Below, one piece after another: positions 46,272 through 57,826 of a stretch of DNA of 64,000 bases. The stretch comes from Ascaphus truei (Eukaryota > Chordata > Amphibia > Anura > Ascaphidae): the NCBI GenBank assembly GCA_036426205.1, contig CM071573.1:43512643-43576642 (forward strand), in the 5' to 3' direction. A program made the position numbers and the translations under genes. How positions within the stretch are numbered: the first letter of the stretch is position 1; every line of letters begins with the position of its first letter. A model generated the notes under the pieces. The model saw nothing but the letters and a program-made list of their open reading frames with translations. It did no database searches and had not been told where the DNA came from.

Positions 46272-46585
46272 GCGTGTGTGTGTGTGTGTGTGTCAGACAT
46301 TGTGTGTGTGTGTGTGTGTGTCAGACTGTGTGTGTGCGTAGGACACCAGAGGTACCCCCCAATCAGTCACCCCCTCACCACCCAGTAACAGTCAGTCAAC
46401 CCCCCAGTCAGTCACCCCCCCAGTCAGTCACCACCCCCAGTCAGTCACCCCCCTCCCAGTCAGTCATCCCCCCCAGTCAGTCAGTCACTCACCCACCCAG
46501 TCACTCACCCACCCAGTCAGTCACCCACGCAGTCACCCATCCAGTCAGTCACCCAGTCAGTCACCCAGTCAGTCAGTCACCCAGT
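46272..46585. repeat. (GT)n tracts and CAGTCAGTCACCC minisatellite
   Basis: GT runs (46275-46345) followed by irregular repeats of CAGTCAGTCACCC and CCAGTCA to 46585, all inside the hAT element. Confidence 0.88.
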
Positions 46586-46641
46586 AAGTTTTTGGTTGGG
46601 CGAGTAGATTTTTGGGTGATTTGTCGAACACTGCATATACA

Positions 46642-47204
46642 TATACACACACGCACATAGCATGTCCCCTCGTAGTGGGGTATGAAGGCTATTGTATATT
46701 GTGTTATTCTGCAACATCACTGCTATTTAATCCTATGGAAACTCTGCGATAATCTGCTGTATAACGGAATATGGGAGGAGGGTTCTGGAAGTTTGTTACT
46801 GTTAATGATGTTAGCATTTGGCCTTACTTCTAAATTAATAAAAATGTAATATTTATGATGTATAACCCTTCACTCCCTTTACTCTTCCTGCTTCAAACAC
46901 TCACTGTGGTAGGCTCAGAGTGTCCCTTAGCATAAATAAATTATTGAGGCAGCAATAATTAGCATCACTTGCATATGTATTTTGAGTGGAGAGCACCTGT
47001 ACTAGAGCAAATTTTATGCAATCAGGACAGACAGCTTTTTAAATGTGATTTATTACATGCCTTTTCACGAAAAATAGATAATTTATTTTATGTGTACTGG
47101 ATTACAATTACTGAGACACACAGCTCATTTGGTGTATGTGTGTATGTATTTTAATTTATATATAATTTGATCCAATGATATGTAGCGCAATTTCCCCCAC
47201 CCGC
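46642..47204. other. Unassigned sequence
   Basis: No supported feature. Confidence 0.35.
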
Positions 47205-47212
47205 TTGAAGAA

Positions 47213-48421
47213 TGTGTGGCTATGGTGTGTGTGGTGCAATACCTGTGGCTCACAGGAGGTCTGAGCCTCCGCTGCAGGGAGCCTGGGGTGTATACTGGTA
47301 CGGTGTTCTTCAGCGCCTCCACCTGCAACGGATTCTACTGTGTGGAATTACCTGTTACAGGACTTATATACTATACTATACAATAACCACACACACACAG
47401 AGTAAAACATAAAATAACAGCTTTACTAAGGAACAATATTATGGCTACTGATTACAGCCTACCCACCAGGCCTCGCACAGCCATAGCCACCCGCCCAGTG
47501 TCCCACACACTTGTTCACAGTACCTGATGGGGCCCTCGGGCACCCAACCCCTTTAGTGTCCACAGGGATATAACCCCTCACCCTTTTATTTGATCAGCAC
47601 TGCCACTAAAGTGTATGTTGGTGCACTTGTGCGTGGCGTAAATGCTGGGGGCGTCCACACCCGGGCGTGCTGCATCCTGTGATGGGGTACATGGACCCAA
47701 CGATGATCCTCCACTCCGATGCTTCCACATGGGGTGGTCACCACGTGGGATTTCCACCACAACTAGAGTATCTTCCGTGGGGTGGTCTGATCCCAAACCA
47801 CCAAGAGCTAGGATGCCGCCGTGTCCCTCACTACAAACTACAGGGGCAGTGTCCCTATCTAAGGGCCTGTCCCTGCAGCAACCACAATCTAGTGGGTCTC
47901 AGGGCCTACCTGGGGCCTAAGGGGATCAAGCTAGGCCTAGTCCAGGGAAGCACAACTCCCTGGACACTACCTCCCAGCTTCAGCTCCCTCCGTAGACTGG
48001 CGTGGCAGAAACCACGCAAAAAGTATCAATATCAGGGAGCCGGGGATTGCTGCAGCCCTATTGGCTGGTTCCCGGCACCTGACTGCCTGCCTCTATGCCT
48101 GCTGGGGGCTGTAGTCCCCGCAGAGCCTCTCTGTCTCATCGCGTCCCACCACTTCCTGCGCATGCGCGAGCTGAAATGGCTGCTGCCTGACTGCGCATGC
48201 GCAACTCTGCACAAGATGGTGGTGCCCTGTCCCTCCGGCCGCCGCAGGACTATGGCGACCAGGTCGCCCCTGCAGTGCCACTGCAACCACCCCCACCCCG
48301 CTCCACATAGAGGTAAGGGGAACCGGGGAAACCAAGGGGGCCGCGGGGGAGTCTATAAGGAGACCTGGCCACATATATATACATACATATGTACCTCTGG
48401 ATCTCCAGACATTTGTCACAT
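47213..48421. mobile_element. LTR-like or DNA element flanked by an 8-bp direct repeat
   Basis: TTGAAGAA occurs at 47205-47212 and 48422-48429. The unit starts TGTGTGGCTATGG and ends ATTTGTCACAT. Minus-strand sequence near 47405-47430 ('gtaaagctgttattttatg') resembles the 3' part of frog gypsy-type LTRs, so a solo LTR on the minus strand is possible, though an 8-bp duplication is longer than usual for that class. No coding domain. Confidence 0.4.
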
Positions 48422-48429
48422 TTGAAGAA

Positions 48430-48899
48430 GACTCCTTACATTGACATCACATTCCAGGATAACTCTGAGGAAAAGGGTGTTATTTTTAAAATGTGCTATG
48501 TCGACCAATCTACGGAATGCGTGTTTCTTAGAATGAAATCCTTCTGACGTAAATAAAACACTGAAACTGTTTGAGAAGCATTAACATGATTTGACAAATG
48601 AAACACACATTGGAACTGCGAAGAATGTAAGTGAAAGATAATTAACTTCACGATTCCATGAGAAATTTATAAGACAGAGTAAGAGGAACAGTCACGCAAG
48701 TACAGGGAAGGGAGGAGGGGGGGGAAGTGTTTGTATTTAGGTGGCTGGCTCTGAGCCCATCTTACACAAAGCAAAAATAATGATTTTATTTATTTTAAAC
48801 CAAAAGGTAAATTTGGAATATTAGCAAAGTAATCTATTCATTTATTGTAATAGGTAAAATACTATTACTAAATACTATTAACTAAAGAACAACTAAAAC
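48430..48899. other. Unassigned sequence
   Basis: No supported feature. Contains a G-rich run near 48714-48724. Confidence 0.35.
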
Positions 48900-49068
48900 C
48901 AGGGGTTCTCAACTCCATTCAAGATACCCCTAACAGGTACAGTTTTAAGGATATCACTGCTTCAGCACAGGTGGCTCAATCAGTGGCTCAGTTGAAAAGC
49001 CTGCTTCAGCACAGATGGTACAGTCGAAAACTGAGCCCCTGATTGAGTCACCTGTGCTGAAGCAATAG
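48900..49068. mobile_element. Palindromic hAT family B, right end lost
   Basis: CAGGGGTTCTCAACTCCATT start, 'ttcagcacaggtggctcaat' and mirrored 'ctgattgagtcacctgtgct', then truncation where the right terminus should be. Confidence 0.7.
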
Positions 49069-49216
49069 TAGTGCTGCAGGAGGAAGCTACAACCTTTATA
49101 TTAACGAACATTTGGTTAAATGAGGAAGAAGTTCAGAGGTGGCTTGATAAAATAAAAGTAAATAAGGCAAACCATTACATTTAATATGCAAGGACTCAAT
49201 TTCCACATACTCAGTA

Positions 49217-49325
49217 CCACAAGATTGGCATAAAGCAGATGTGGTGCCTATATTTAAAAAGGGAGCTAGATCACAACCGGGGAACTTATACCAGGGTAAT
49301 GTCGTTGATGTGATCCACTTAGATT
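49217..49325 (+). pseudogene. CR1-type reverse transcriptase scrap with internal deletion
   Basis: Translates PQDWHKADVVPIFKKGARSQ then PGN, the RT block that normally continues 'NYRPVSL', but jumps straight to GNVVDVIHLD, the block normally ~60 residues later that precedes the F-K-A-F-D catalytic box. So an in-frame deletion joined two conserved RT motifs. The fragment ends exactly where a hammerhead-type core begins. Confidence 0.6.
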
Positions 49326-49326
49326 A

Positions 49327-49361
49327 AACCCTGAGGAAGCGTATAGCGAAACGTGTTGGGT
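49327..49361 (+). ncRNA. Hammerhead-type core
   Basis: CTGAGGA (49331-49337, matching CTGANGA), extra A, short stem II GC/GC around GTATA, GAAA (49348-49351), CGTGTT giving the minimal helix III, and CC/GG as a weak stem I. All catalytic bases are intact but the stems are short. The downstream sequence (to about 49540) is likely the rest of a PLE terminal unit. Confidence 0.58.
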
Positions 49362-49569
49362 CGCGCGGCTTTTTTCCATCAGGTTTCCCACACCGCGGGC
49401 GCTTTCAATGATAAACGCCATTAGCGCTTATCTGATGATGTAGCCGCCGCGCTGGAAACTCCGGAAGAAACTGAGAAAACCCCCGCATTTATCCGGGCAA
49501 TTAGGAGGATAAAGGTGGCCGCAGCAGTATGTCTTTTTTTTTCAACCTCATCAACTATGTAACTATTTT

Positions 49570-52500
49570 TTAATTCAATCATGTTGATGATAAGACTCAG
49601 TGCCCCTATGCAAGGTGTATTTTTTGGGCCTACCTGTTCATTATCATGACTAAATCCACTTAAAAACGTGAACGCCTTTAGATCAGTGGGTTGCAATGGC
49701 CAGATTAACACAGTTCTGTTGGTCATCAACAATGTTACACACACACACACATTGGTTGTGGGAATGTGCCAAGTGGATTACATTGTTGATGAAAGCACTA
49801 AACAGAGTACCGCAGCTGAGCTCTGGGAGTACCCGATGATACTACTTAGAGGGGCTTAGTGGTAATGAAATAGAGAAAACTCTAATACTAGCAGTAAGGT
49901 CGCCGAAGTGAGAGAAACTAGTTTGAGACTCACTATTTGTGATCTCCTTGTGCAAGTCACATCCATTAAAAAATTAAAAAAAAAAATATTATATAAAAAA
50001 ATAAATGTAGTGTGATACACAGACAAGCCGCTAACCTCTATTACATGGATACGAAAGATAGAAAGTGGAGAGGATGAAAACATGAGTGAAATGAGCTCCT
50101 CAAACAATAAATGTTAAATGCTTTGGGGCACAGTTTCACAATTTTGTTTACACTGCATACTGACTCACCTGACGAAGGCCCCCCCACCTCCCCGAAGCAC
50201 TGTGCAATCTTTTCACTGACTGCTAGATTAGCCTATAAGATCTTAAATTGATTCCTGGTTAACAAGTCTGTGTGCAGAGGAGATATCTTCTATTCCTACT
50301 TTATATAGCAGCCGCAGTCTCGACAAGGAAGGGGTCCCGGACTCCCGGTCACTGTCTTCATACCGGCACCAGCAGAAAAGCAGAAGAAGAATCAAATTGG
50401 TGAGTGCTATATCAACTCTTGACATATATATATATCTCAAGAGTTGATCCAGGCCCTGTGCAGGTAATTACAAACCATGTACAGAACACCCTCACTTATC
50501 TTATAGTGGAAAAAGCAATCCTGCTATAAAGGCATTCTGGTGAGGGTATTAAGGCACTGTCCCCAGCAATTACATAATTAATAAGTTTTGTGTTACCATT
50601 GTAATTTTTCCTATGTTTATTGATCTCGACCCACACCACTTACCCAAATCCGTTCAGACCACAAATTGTTTTCAATTAGGTGCAGCTCTCTTGGTTAAAA
50701 TTAGAAGTGACAACATTCAGGATAAATTGCAAGAATGTTATCAATCTAGTAAGCGAATACAACCATACAAAATACGGATTCATATGCTTTATATCTTGAT
50801 TCGTTCTGAGAATTGCTATTGCCAGTTCTAAGAATATTTTCATCTTTTTGGAAGGTATAATAAGACCAGCAAAACTGCAAAGCATAAAGCTAAAAAAAAA
50901 ATCAATTTTCCTTTTCTTCTATAACTTACTTTCCAATTTTTCTGCTCTTGACATTTTCACATTAAATGTTATTAATAAGAAAGTCAAGTTTTCCAGATAC
51001 GTAATTTATAATCAACCCATTTCTAATATGAACATAAATACGAAGAACTTAAGGGAATATCTGATAAAAAAAATATCACTGAGGCTCATCACATTTTAAA
51101 ACCTGGTTCCTCTTGATCTAAGTTGTATTATACTCATTCTGACTGTACGTGCTGAAGTTAATATTCAATAAAACATTAATTTTCACAAGAGAAACTGTGT
51201 AGCAAACCTCTTACAGGGAAGTGTTTAAAGTAATATCTGGGTGTCCTAGACATATTTGTTTCAAGTCTTATGTCACGTGAATATTCCTAACATTTTATGC
51301 ACCTTGTAAACTTTATTTATACCTCCATAGCCACTGAGGAACAGGGCCACTACAGCAGGAGAGCACAATCTTTTGTTCTCTGCGCCCCCCTGCCGTCTGT
51401 CCCCGTCTCCTCGCCCCCCCCCCCCTCGCTTACCTTTGTTCGGACATCCTGACGTCAGATTGCCCCCCAGTGAGTCCATTAACGCCACGTTGCCATGGCG
51501 ACACATCACCAGGGACGTCTGAACCAAGGTAAAGAGACGTTTACAGAGGCCTTTCCCTCGGCATTAATTTAAATGCCTTTGGGAAATGTGCAGGGCCTCT
51601 GCAAACCCTGCAACAAAACTTGCACACCCCTGAGACACCCCAGTGACCCTTATGAAACAAGTGGTCAGTACATATAGACTTTTCATTGACCAAGGACTAT
51701 CGGTAACAGGACAACAGGTCATGTGCCTGGACAATTGTGCCCTGGTTTTACAGCCGTGCATCACTTACCGCATCCATGTTGATAATTTGAGTCCCAATAT
51801 GGCTATCTAGGCTCACCTTGAGAGAACCTAGGTAGCCAAATTAACACTCAACGGGTTAGTTAACCCACTTATATGTTGCACAGTGTGTGCAAGTACTTTT
51901 ATTTGATTTAGACAAATGAGAATGGGTGAAGCAATGCTAAAATGGTCAAATTCTCCTGAAGATTCTTGCCTGATGACCAAAACTTGTGAAGAATTAGGTG
52001 TCAAACTAGAGTAGAAGCTGCAAGTCTATTTTTTCTGCATTTTAATAAGGCAATTGATGACAACAAAGAAAATCTACCTGCTGGGAATTGCATTAACTGC
52101 TACACCAAAGTAACTTCAACAGAAAAAGTCCAGAGGCGTGTGCACTAAACCATTCCAGACATGAATTTACTCATGTACAGATCTGTGTCTATTATTCATT
52201 CTCTAGGATACTGCACAAAGCTGTAATATTAAAACTCTAAAATCTAATTTTCATCCCAATTTTGAACTCCTGAGGAGTGGAAATTTGTCAATGCTAGCTG
52301 CATCATGCTTTCTCAAGGCTGTACAAATTCAGCATCTCTATTCTTTTTTTGTTGTTGTTATTTAGGCAGATTTGCAGAAAGGCGGTTAAGCCACAATTAA
52401 TATTACATGTTGCACAGTGAATAGTCAAATAAATTGTCATAGAAGGTGAAGAGAGCAACACTTTGGCCATATTTACAACTCTATACCATGCCATTTAAGA

Positions 52501-53269
52501 CACCTGCTAGTGTTGTAATTCAACTTACTGCCCATGCACTTGCAGGTGTCTAATAGAATTGTACCGTTTAGTAAATAGGGGGCCTTTGGGCCTTATTCTT
52601 TATATGCTGAAGCAGCCATTCAGTTGAAAATACTCAGAGACTTTTACAAGGATTGTTGGTCGAAATGAAGTACTTTTTCTATTAAATGATGTTGGGCTTT
52701 GCATAAAAATAAATACTGTAATAACACACACAGAATTTTCTAATATCTTTAACCCAGAACCAGAACATTTAAGCTCTGGGCTAAAGACCACTGGGTATAT
52801 GCAATAAATGTATTCTGATACTATTGATAAGATGCATGTCGATACATTCTTGAGCTTAGCAACTTTGCTTTGTCAACTTTGTTATACGTGCTTAGCACCT
52901 CACTGAGCAATGGTCTTAGGCCTTACTGTTTCCCACCTCATGAATGGGTTCAGAGCCATGAGAAGACTGCCAGTGATGCTGCAGGCTGAGAAGGGAGGTG
53001 GTTTTCTGCAAGGCCATAATGATATCGCTACACATTATCAGTTACCTGAGGAAGAGAACTACAAAAGGTGACCTCCAATAGGATGAGAAATACAGTAGTG
53101 TGAGTAATTCCAGTGCAAAATAAATCCAAGTTTCACACTTTCATTTACTAAACTACAGAGATTTGTCGTTTTAAATAAAGAAATTTAGGAGCTTCACTAA
53201 GTACTGATGCAGGGCATTCAAGTCAATAGTAATCAACGACAGATCTGGGTGTGATACGCCACATCAGTG
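49570..53269. other. Long unassigned stretch
   Basis: About 3.7 kb without supported genes. 51360-51500 is C-rich and may be a decayed DNA element. 'CTGACGAAGG...CCCGAAGC' at 50169-50200 resembles a ruined hammerhead core. Confidence 0.35.
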
Positions 53270-54258
53270 AATGGTGAAAAAACAAATAAACAGCGCACAA
53301 AAATGCAATGGATATTAATACAAATATATTAACGTATGAGTGAAAAGTGCACAAAACAAGAGTAAATAATTAACAACACTTTGCGACCTAAATACAAGAT
53401 ACGTGACCTTATACCAAAGTGAAGGTGATGAGTCGGCTGCTATCCATGGAAAGATGGCTTACATCTTAAATAACTAGGACAAAAACAAGAGAAAAAGGCG
53501 CACAACTCATAGTGTAGTATGCAAAATATTATATTGGTGCAGATAAAAGATGAGTATCACAAAAGCAGGAATAAAGATATTTTAGTCATGTTTATGCATA
53601 AACCAGCATGATGTTACCGCAGGACGATGGGGGACTCTCGAAGCTGGGCTACAATTTCAGCTCCTCAGTCAAGCAGGCAAGGTAAGTCTTTAGGTGGTCA
53701 GATAAGACTGGCATCCGTCAAATTAGTTATTCTCCTCCGGAAGTTCCAATTTAATCAACCGGGGAGGGACAGTCCAGAAAACTGACCGGAAAAAGGTTAA
53801 TGCAGCCATCATCAACCACATTAAGCTCTGGGACTGACCTGTATAGCAATTTGTGATAACTATCACACCACCATTATGCTGCTGAAGCTGCCAGGCGGGT
53901 AAGCTTAACACAGATAGCAAATTGCACAGGATCAGACTCCACTTACCATTGCTATATGTACACTGTGGGAGAAAAAAACAGCAATAGTCTTAAATTGTGA
54001 GGAACCACTCTAGGCTATAGCTTGATGCAGACTCACCTACAGAGCAAACGGCAACATATAGCAGTGCAGCCGCTAAGCCGCGAGGCACTATGGCGTGGGA
54101 TGTGCTGCCGTACACGCCGATGATGTTGTGCCGGTGTACGTTAGTTGCAGCTAATCGCCATTAAGAGGGAGCACACGAAAAACAATAGAATAAAAAAACT
54201 CGTAGAACACCAGTGGTATCAATCCAACGCGTTTCGTAGAACTCATGTTCTCTTCCAA
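53270..54258 (-). mobile_element. Penelope-like terminal unit, ~990 bp
   Basis: Minus strand: begins with a hammerhead-type core (54221-54258) and ends near 53270 with 'gtgcgctgtttatttg', an ending similar in style to the 'gcgccctgctatatgt' end of the unit at 57828. The interior is non-coding; a short hydrophobic frame (53723-53920) has no domain. Confidence 0.4.
54221..54258 (-). ncRNA. Hammerhead-type core, degenerate 5' half
   Basis: Minus strand: the CTGANGA half is eroded (TGGAAGA), stem II AGAAC/GTTCT with loop ATGA, GAAA (54232-54235), CGCGTT, GGATT. Another distinct but complementary stem II. Confidence 0.5.
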
Positions 54259-55617
54259 ATTTAGTTTTCTTGTTTCAAATTGCCTTCTGTAGTATACTTT
54301 GCATTTCAATTCAATAATAGTTGCTTTATTGATGAACGATCTTACCTTAATGGCTTCTATTCAAGAGAAGAACAATAAAGAGGGATTGTCTGGTGGCACC
54401 GTATAGAACATGAATTATGGATATGCTTAACATTCTCAGAACCCTGTTATTGTTGCACACACGGCACTTCTATATGATTTACATAATTGCTACTTTGTAT
54501 CAGGACATTGCCTTTGCCATTTACTTGATGATATGTTAAATATAATATAAGAGCAACAGTTCAATTTGGTTTTTAGATTCTTATATTGGTGAACAGTGAG
54601 TGAATATATAGCTGACTTGTAACATTTAGGTTTTAAGAAGAAATAGAGTTACAGTAACATGGAGTTGCATTACTGACTTTCCTTAGGATTATTAAGGGAT
54701 TTGACCACTAGAATACTAACAGAGAGGCACCAGCAGAAGAGGTTTAAAAGGTACAAAGCTCCCCAAATGAGTCCAAGAACTTTACAAATCTACCTCTACG
54801 TATCTTTCTTTCTGTACCCTGATCAATTATCTAAGTATAAAATCCTCTAAGGATTTTTTTAAACCAATAGTGTTTAAAAATATTATCTGTACTTTAATAA
54901 AATTGTACAATTGTGAGTAATATTTTATACTCATCCACGATCGTAGCTATTTTGACATTTCAAAGAATAAGTCAAGTAGCATGTGTCGGAGATGGCTGAT
55001 GGATACTCGTTTTCTATTATTGGCAATCGTCAATCAATTGCCAATCGGGATGCTGACACACCCAGTATACTAAGGGTTTGTATAAGGAGTTATTCCATCC
55101 AATGTAAAATTTATAAAGGTATGACAACAAACAACCAAGTATGGTTTATCGCAGTATAGAATTTATTCTACCTCTCACAAGCAGGGAAACCGCAGGATGG
55201 AAAAAACTGTTACAAAGAAATATATGAAAGTAATCAAACTTATACCGGTACACTATTCATAGCTACAGTATGTGATTCTCATCATATTAATCATGCATTT
55301 GGGCAACACCTTCTAATCAATATTATTATTTCAATAGTTCACTGGAGGTTATTTTTATTTTTTTCTGAGACACTAATTGGTTGTTTTTAATCTGTGTCTC
55401 CTTTCTGTCTGACCTAACCACAATATATTGTCATATTGACCTTACTTTTTACCAGTCTCTCAGCTATCTTGATTGTTTCACATTCCTATTGTCCTATGGA
55501 AAAAAACATTACAGATGGCAAAGGGGCCCTTCAGAACTACTAGTATATTCAAGTGTAAGCTCTTCTCCAACTAGAAATCAGTAATACTAAGCTAAAACAG
55601 ACACTAAAAGAATGTAC
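54259..55617. other. Unassigned sequence
   Basis: No supported feature before the TA microsatellite. Confidence 0.35.
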
Positions 55618-55618
55618 G

Positions 55619-55662
<44 letters not shown>

Positions 55663-55672
55663 TATATATATA
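55618..55672. repeat. (TA)n microsatellite
   Basis: TA dinucleotide tract bordering the palindrome at 55712. Confidence 0.9.
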
Positions 55673-55765
55673 TGTTCAGAGGTATCAGTACCGTGTTAGC
55701 GAGCTTCAATAATCAAAAATAAATAGATGATACCGTTCTGTGGCTAACGAAATGCTTTTATTTGT

Positions 55766-55804
55766 GCGAGCTTCGAGATACACTGATCTCTTCTTCCGGC
55801 GATT
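55766..55804 (-). ncRNA. Hammerhead-type core, left arm of the 1-kb palindrome
   Basis: Minus-strand counterpart of 56620-56658: CGGAAGA, extra A, stem II GAGAT/ATCTC, but GAA instead of GAAA (one base deleted), so inactive. Confidence 0.55.
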
Positions 55805-56619
55805 TACAATGAATGAAGCAAGGATAACTAAAAACAGTGTCTCTTGGAATGTTATCTGTGCTTCTCCTCTTCCCCCGGTGTGGATGTGTTTTATGAGCTA
55901 GAGGTGTCAAAGGGTGACTGAAAGCAAGTAAGAAAGAGTGTGTATGTGTATCAGTGTGAATAAAAATGAATGGAGAGCCCACAGTATAAACAGTGCTCTA
56001 CAACAGGTGGTGTGGAGTGAGAGGGATATAAATGGTGTGGGTGGGTGTGGAAATGTGAGTTTGTAGCACAACTAAAGTGTGTGTGATACTATGTGGTCCC
56101 TATTGGTGTATATGGATGGAAAAATAAGGAGTATAGTATGTGTGAGAGACGCTGTGTGGTGCAACATATAGCACAGTATGTACAGACATGGCCTTTAGCG
56201 CTCATCTTCCCATGAGCGCTAAAGGCCATGTCTGTACATACTGTGCTATATGTATGCACACACAGCTGTCTCTCACACATACTAATACTCCTTATTTTTC
56301 CATCCATATACACCAATAGGGACCACATAGTATCCACACACACTTTTAGTTGTGCTACAAACTCACATTTCCACACCCACCCACACCATTTATATCCCTC
56401 TCACTCCACACACACCTTGTGTAGAGCACTGTTTATACTGTGGGCTCTCCATTCATTTTTATTCACACTGATACACATACACACTCTTTCTTCACTTGCT
56501 TTCAGTCACCCTTTGACACCTCTAGCCATAAAACACATCCACACCGGGGGAAGGAGAAGCACAGATAACATTCCAAGAGACACTGTTTTTAAGTTATCCT
56601 TGCTTCATTCATTGTAACA

Positions 56620-56658
56620 TCGCCGGAAGAAGAGATCAGTGTATCTCGAAAGCTCGCA
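56620..56658 (+). ncRNA. Hammerhead-type core, right arm of the 1-kb palindrome
   Basis: CGGAAGA (56624-56630; canonical CTGANGA with T4 changed to G), extra A, stem II GAGAT/ATCTC (56632-56636, 56643-56647), GAAA (56648-56651), GCTC. GC/GC gives a weak stem I. Confidence 0.58.
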
Positions 56659-56708
56659 CAAATAAAAGCATTTCGTTAGCCACAGAACGGTATCATCTAT
56701 TTATTTTT

Positions 56709-56709
<1 letters not shown>

Positions 56710-56758
<49 letters not shown>

Positions 56759-56766
56759 TGTATATA
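56710..56766. repeat. (TA)n microsatellite
   Basis: TA tract directly following the PLE 3' end at 56712, as expected for TA-rich tails. Confidence 0.9.
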
Positions 56767-56894
56767 ACAACGGATGTCCAGGGCACTCAATTATATATGA
56801 TACACAGAGGAAATCGAAAAGATGCTTATCTTGTGGCAAGGTGGATGCAGGAAAGTCAGGGCCACCATCCGACTCCAAATTAAGTAGAACAACC

Positions 56895-57138
56895 CAACAG
56901 AAAATTCTGCAGCACTCACTGAGGTCGTATATAAATGTAGGAAAATGTATTACATCAGTTACATAAAAGGACTAACAAATAGAAACAATGAGCGACGTTT
57001 TAGACCTCCCAGTCTATTAAAAGACTGCGAGGTCTGAAACGTCGCTCATTGTTTCTGTTAGTCTTTTAATGTAACTGATGTAATACATTTTTCTACATTT
57101 ATATGCGACCTCAGTGAGTGCTGCAGAATTTTCTGTTG
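56895..57138. mobile_element. 244-bp palindrome centred on hammerhead stem II
   Basis: Arms run from 'cagaaaattctgcagcact' (56898) to its complement ending at 57135, matching through 'tgtaatacatttttctacat' and 'acgtcgctcattgtttct'. Centre about 57018 in 'agtctattaaaagact'. Each half contains GACT(G)...AGGTCT, then GAAAC (right) or AAAAC (left). No coding. Confidence 0.75.
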
Positions 57139-57295
57139 TGTGTATATATATATATATTATACACACACACTTCGACAAGTGACTCACTCATGGTACCCGG
57201 TATAGCTGCTACTGATGCTCAGCAACACTAGTCCTGCTTACATACAGCAACCACTGAAAGTCCACAAATACTACACCACGTGAGTGCCACTAACT

Positions 57296-57328
57296 CTGTG
57301 TGTATGTATAATATATATACATATATAT

Positions 57329-57366
<38 letters not shown>
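57296..57366. repeat. (TA)n/(CA)n microsatellite
   Basis: Short TA tract followed by about 20 CA units. Confidence 0.9.
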
Positions 57367-57368
<2 letters not shown>

Positions 57369-57369
57369 T

Positions 57370-57775
57370 GTACAATGGAATTATATCCCCATATACCAAT
57401 AGGGACCACATAGTATCCACACACATTTATAGTAATGCAACACCCTCTTACATTTAAACACCTACCGACATCATTGGTATACACTCCCCCTCCACATACA
57501 CCTTTTGTAAAGTACTGTATACTGTACACTGTGGGCACTTTATAAATGTATATATACACACAAACACACACACACACACACACACTCTTACATCACAAAC
57601 ATTCAGGGACCATTTAACACCTTAAGTCATAAATCGCATACTGTACAGGGGGGAGGGATAGATTTCATCAACAGATACATTCCAGACTAATCCAGACTAA
57701 AGTAAAACCTTTCTTTCAGTGTATCTCGAAAGCTCACACACATAAAAGCATTTAGTTAGCCATAGAACGGTATTG
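57370..57775 (+). mobile_element. Diverged third copy of the 55.7-56.7-kb Penelope terminus
   Basis: Shares 'accaatagggaccacatagt', 'gtactgtacactgtgggc', 'gtgtatctcgaaagctcaca' and the end 'aaaagcatttagttagcca' with 56312-56705, including the GAAAGCTC part of the hammerhead; its 5' core half is lost. Confidence 0.6.
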
Positions 57776-57776
57776 A

Positions 57777-57823
<47 letters not shown>
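57776..57823. repeat. (TA)n microsatellite
   Basis: TA tract between two PLE-derived units. Confidence 0.9.

Positions 57824-57826
<3 letters not shown>

Larger units (their letters stand above)
45469..46633. mobile_element. 1.17-kb hAT element, perfect 8-bp duplication
   Basis: Ends are CAGTGTTCGACAA and its exact inverse TTGTCGAACACTG. The flanks are CATATACA (45461-45468 and 46634-46641), a perfect 8-bp duplication, although the site is itself CATATA-rich. The first ~95 bp and last ~45 bp match the 155-bp MITE at 61381-61535 in inverted orientation. The ~1 kb between holds a CpG- and CCAAT-rich stretch, GT microsatellites and a CAGTCAGTCACCC minisatellite. No transposase domain. Confidence 0.85.
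55712..56712. mobile_element. 1-kb palindrome of two Penelope termini
   Basis: Left arm (55712-56205, minus sense) and right arm (56212-56712, plus sense) mirror each other with small differences. The centre is AGCGCTCAT-CTTCCC-ATGAGCGCT. Each outer end carries a hammerhead-type core followed by 'aaataaaagcatttcgttag' and 'cacagaacggtatcatct', the PLE 3' end. A third, more diverged direct copy lies at about 57370-57775. No coding domain. Confidence 0.78.

Noticed and set aside
45461..46641. Doubt that CATATACA is a true duplication because the site is CATATA-rich
   Set aside because: Kept the duplication call, because the element ends are exact inverses and the same ends at 61381-61535 show a non-repetitive perfect 8-bp duplication.
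47667..48425. 252-codon plus-strand frame
   Set aside because: Lies inside the LTR-like unit, low-complexity Pro/Leu/Arg composition, overlapped by frames in other phases. No domain.
50169..50205. Possible further hammerhead core (CTGACGA...CGAAGC)
   Set aside because: Stem II is a C-run with poor pairing and GAAA is GAAG. Too degenerate to count.
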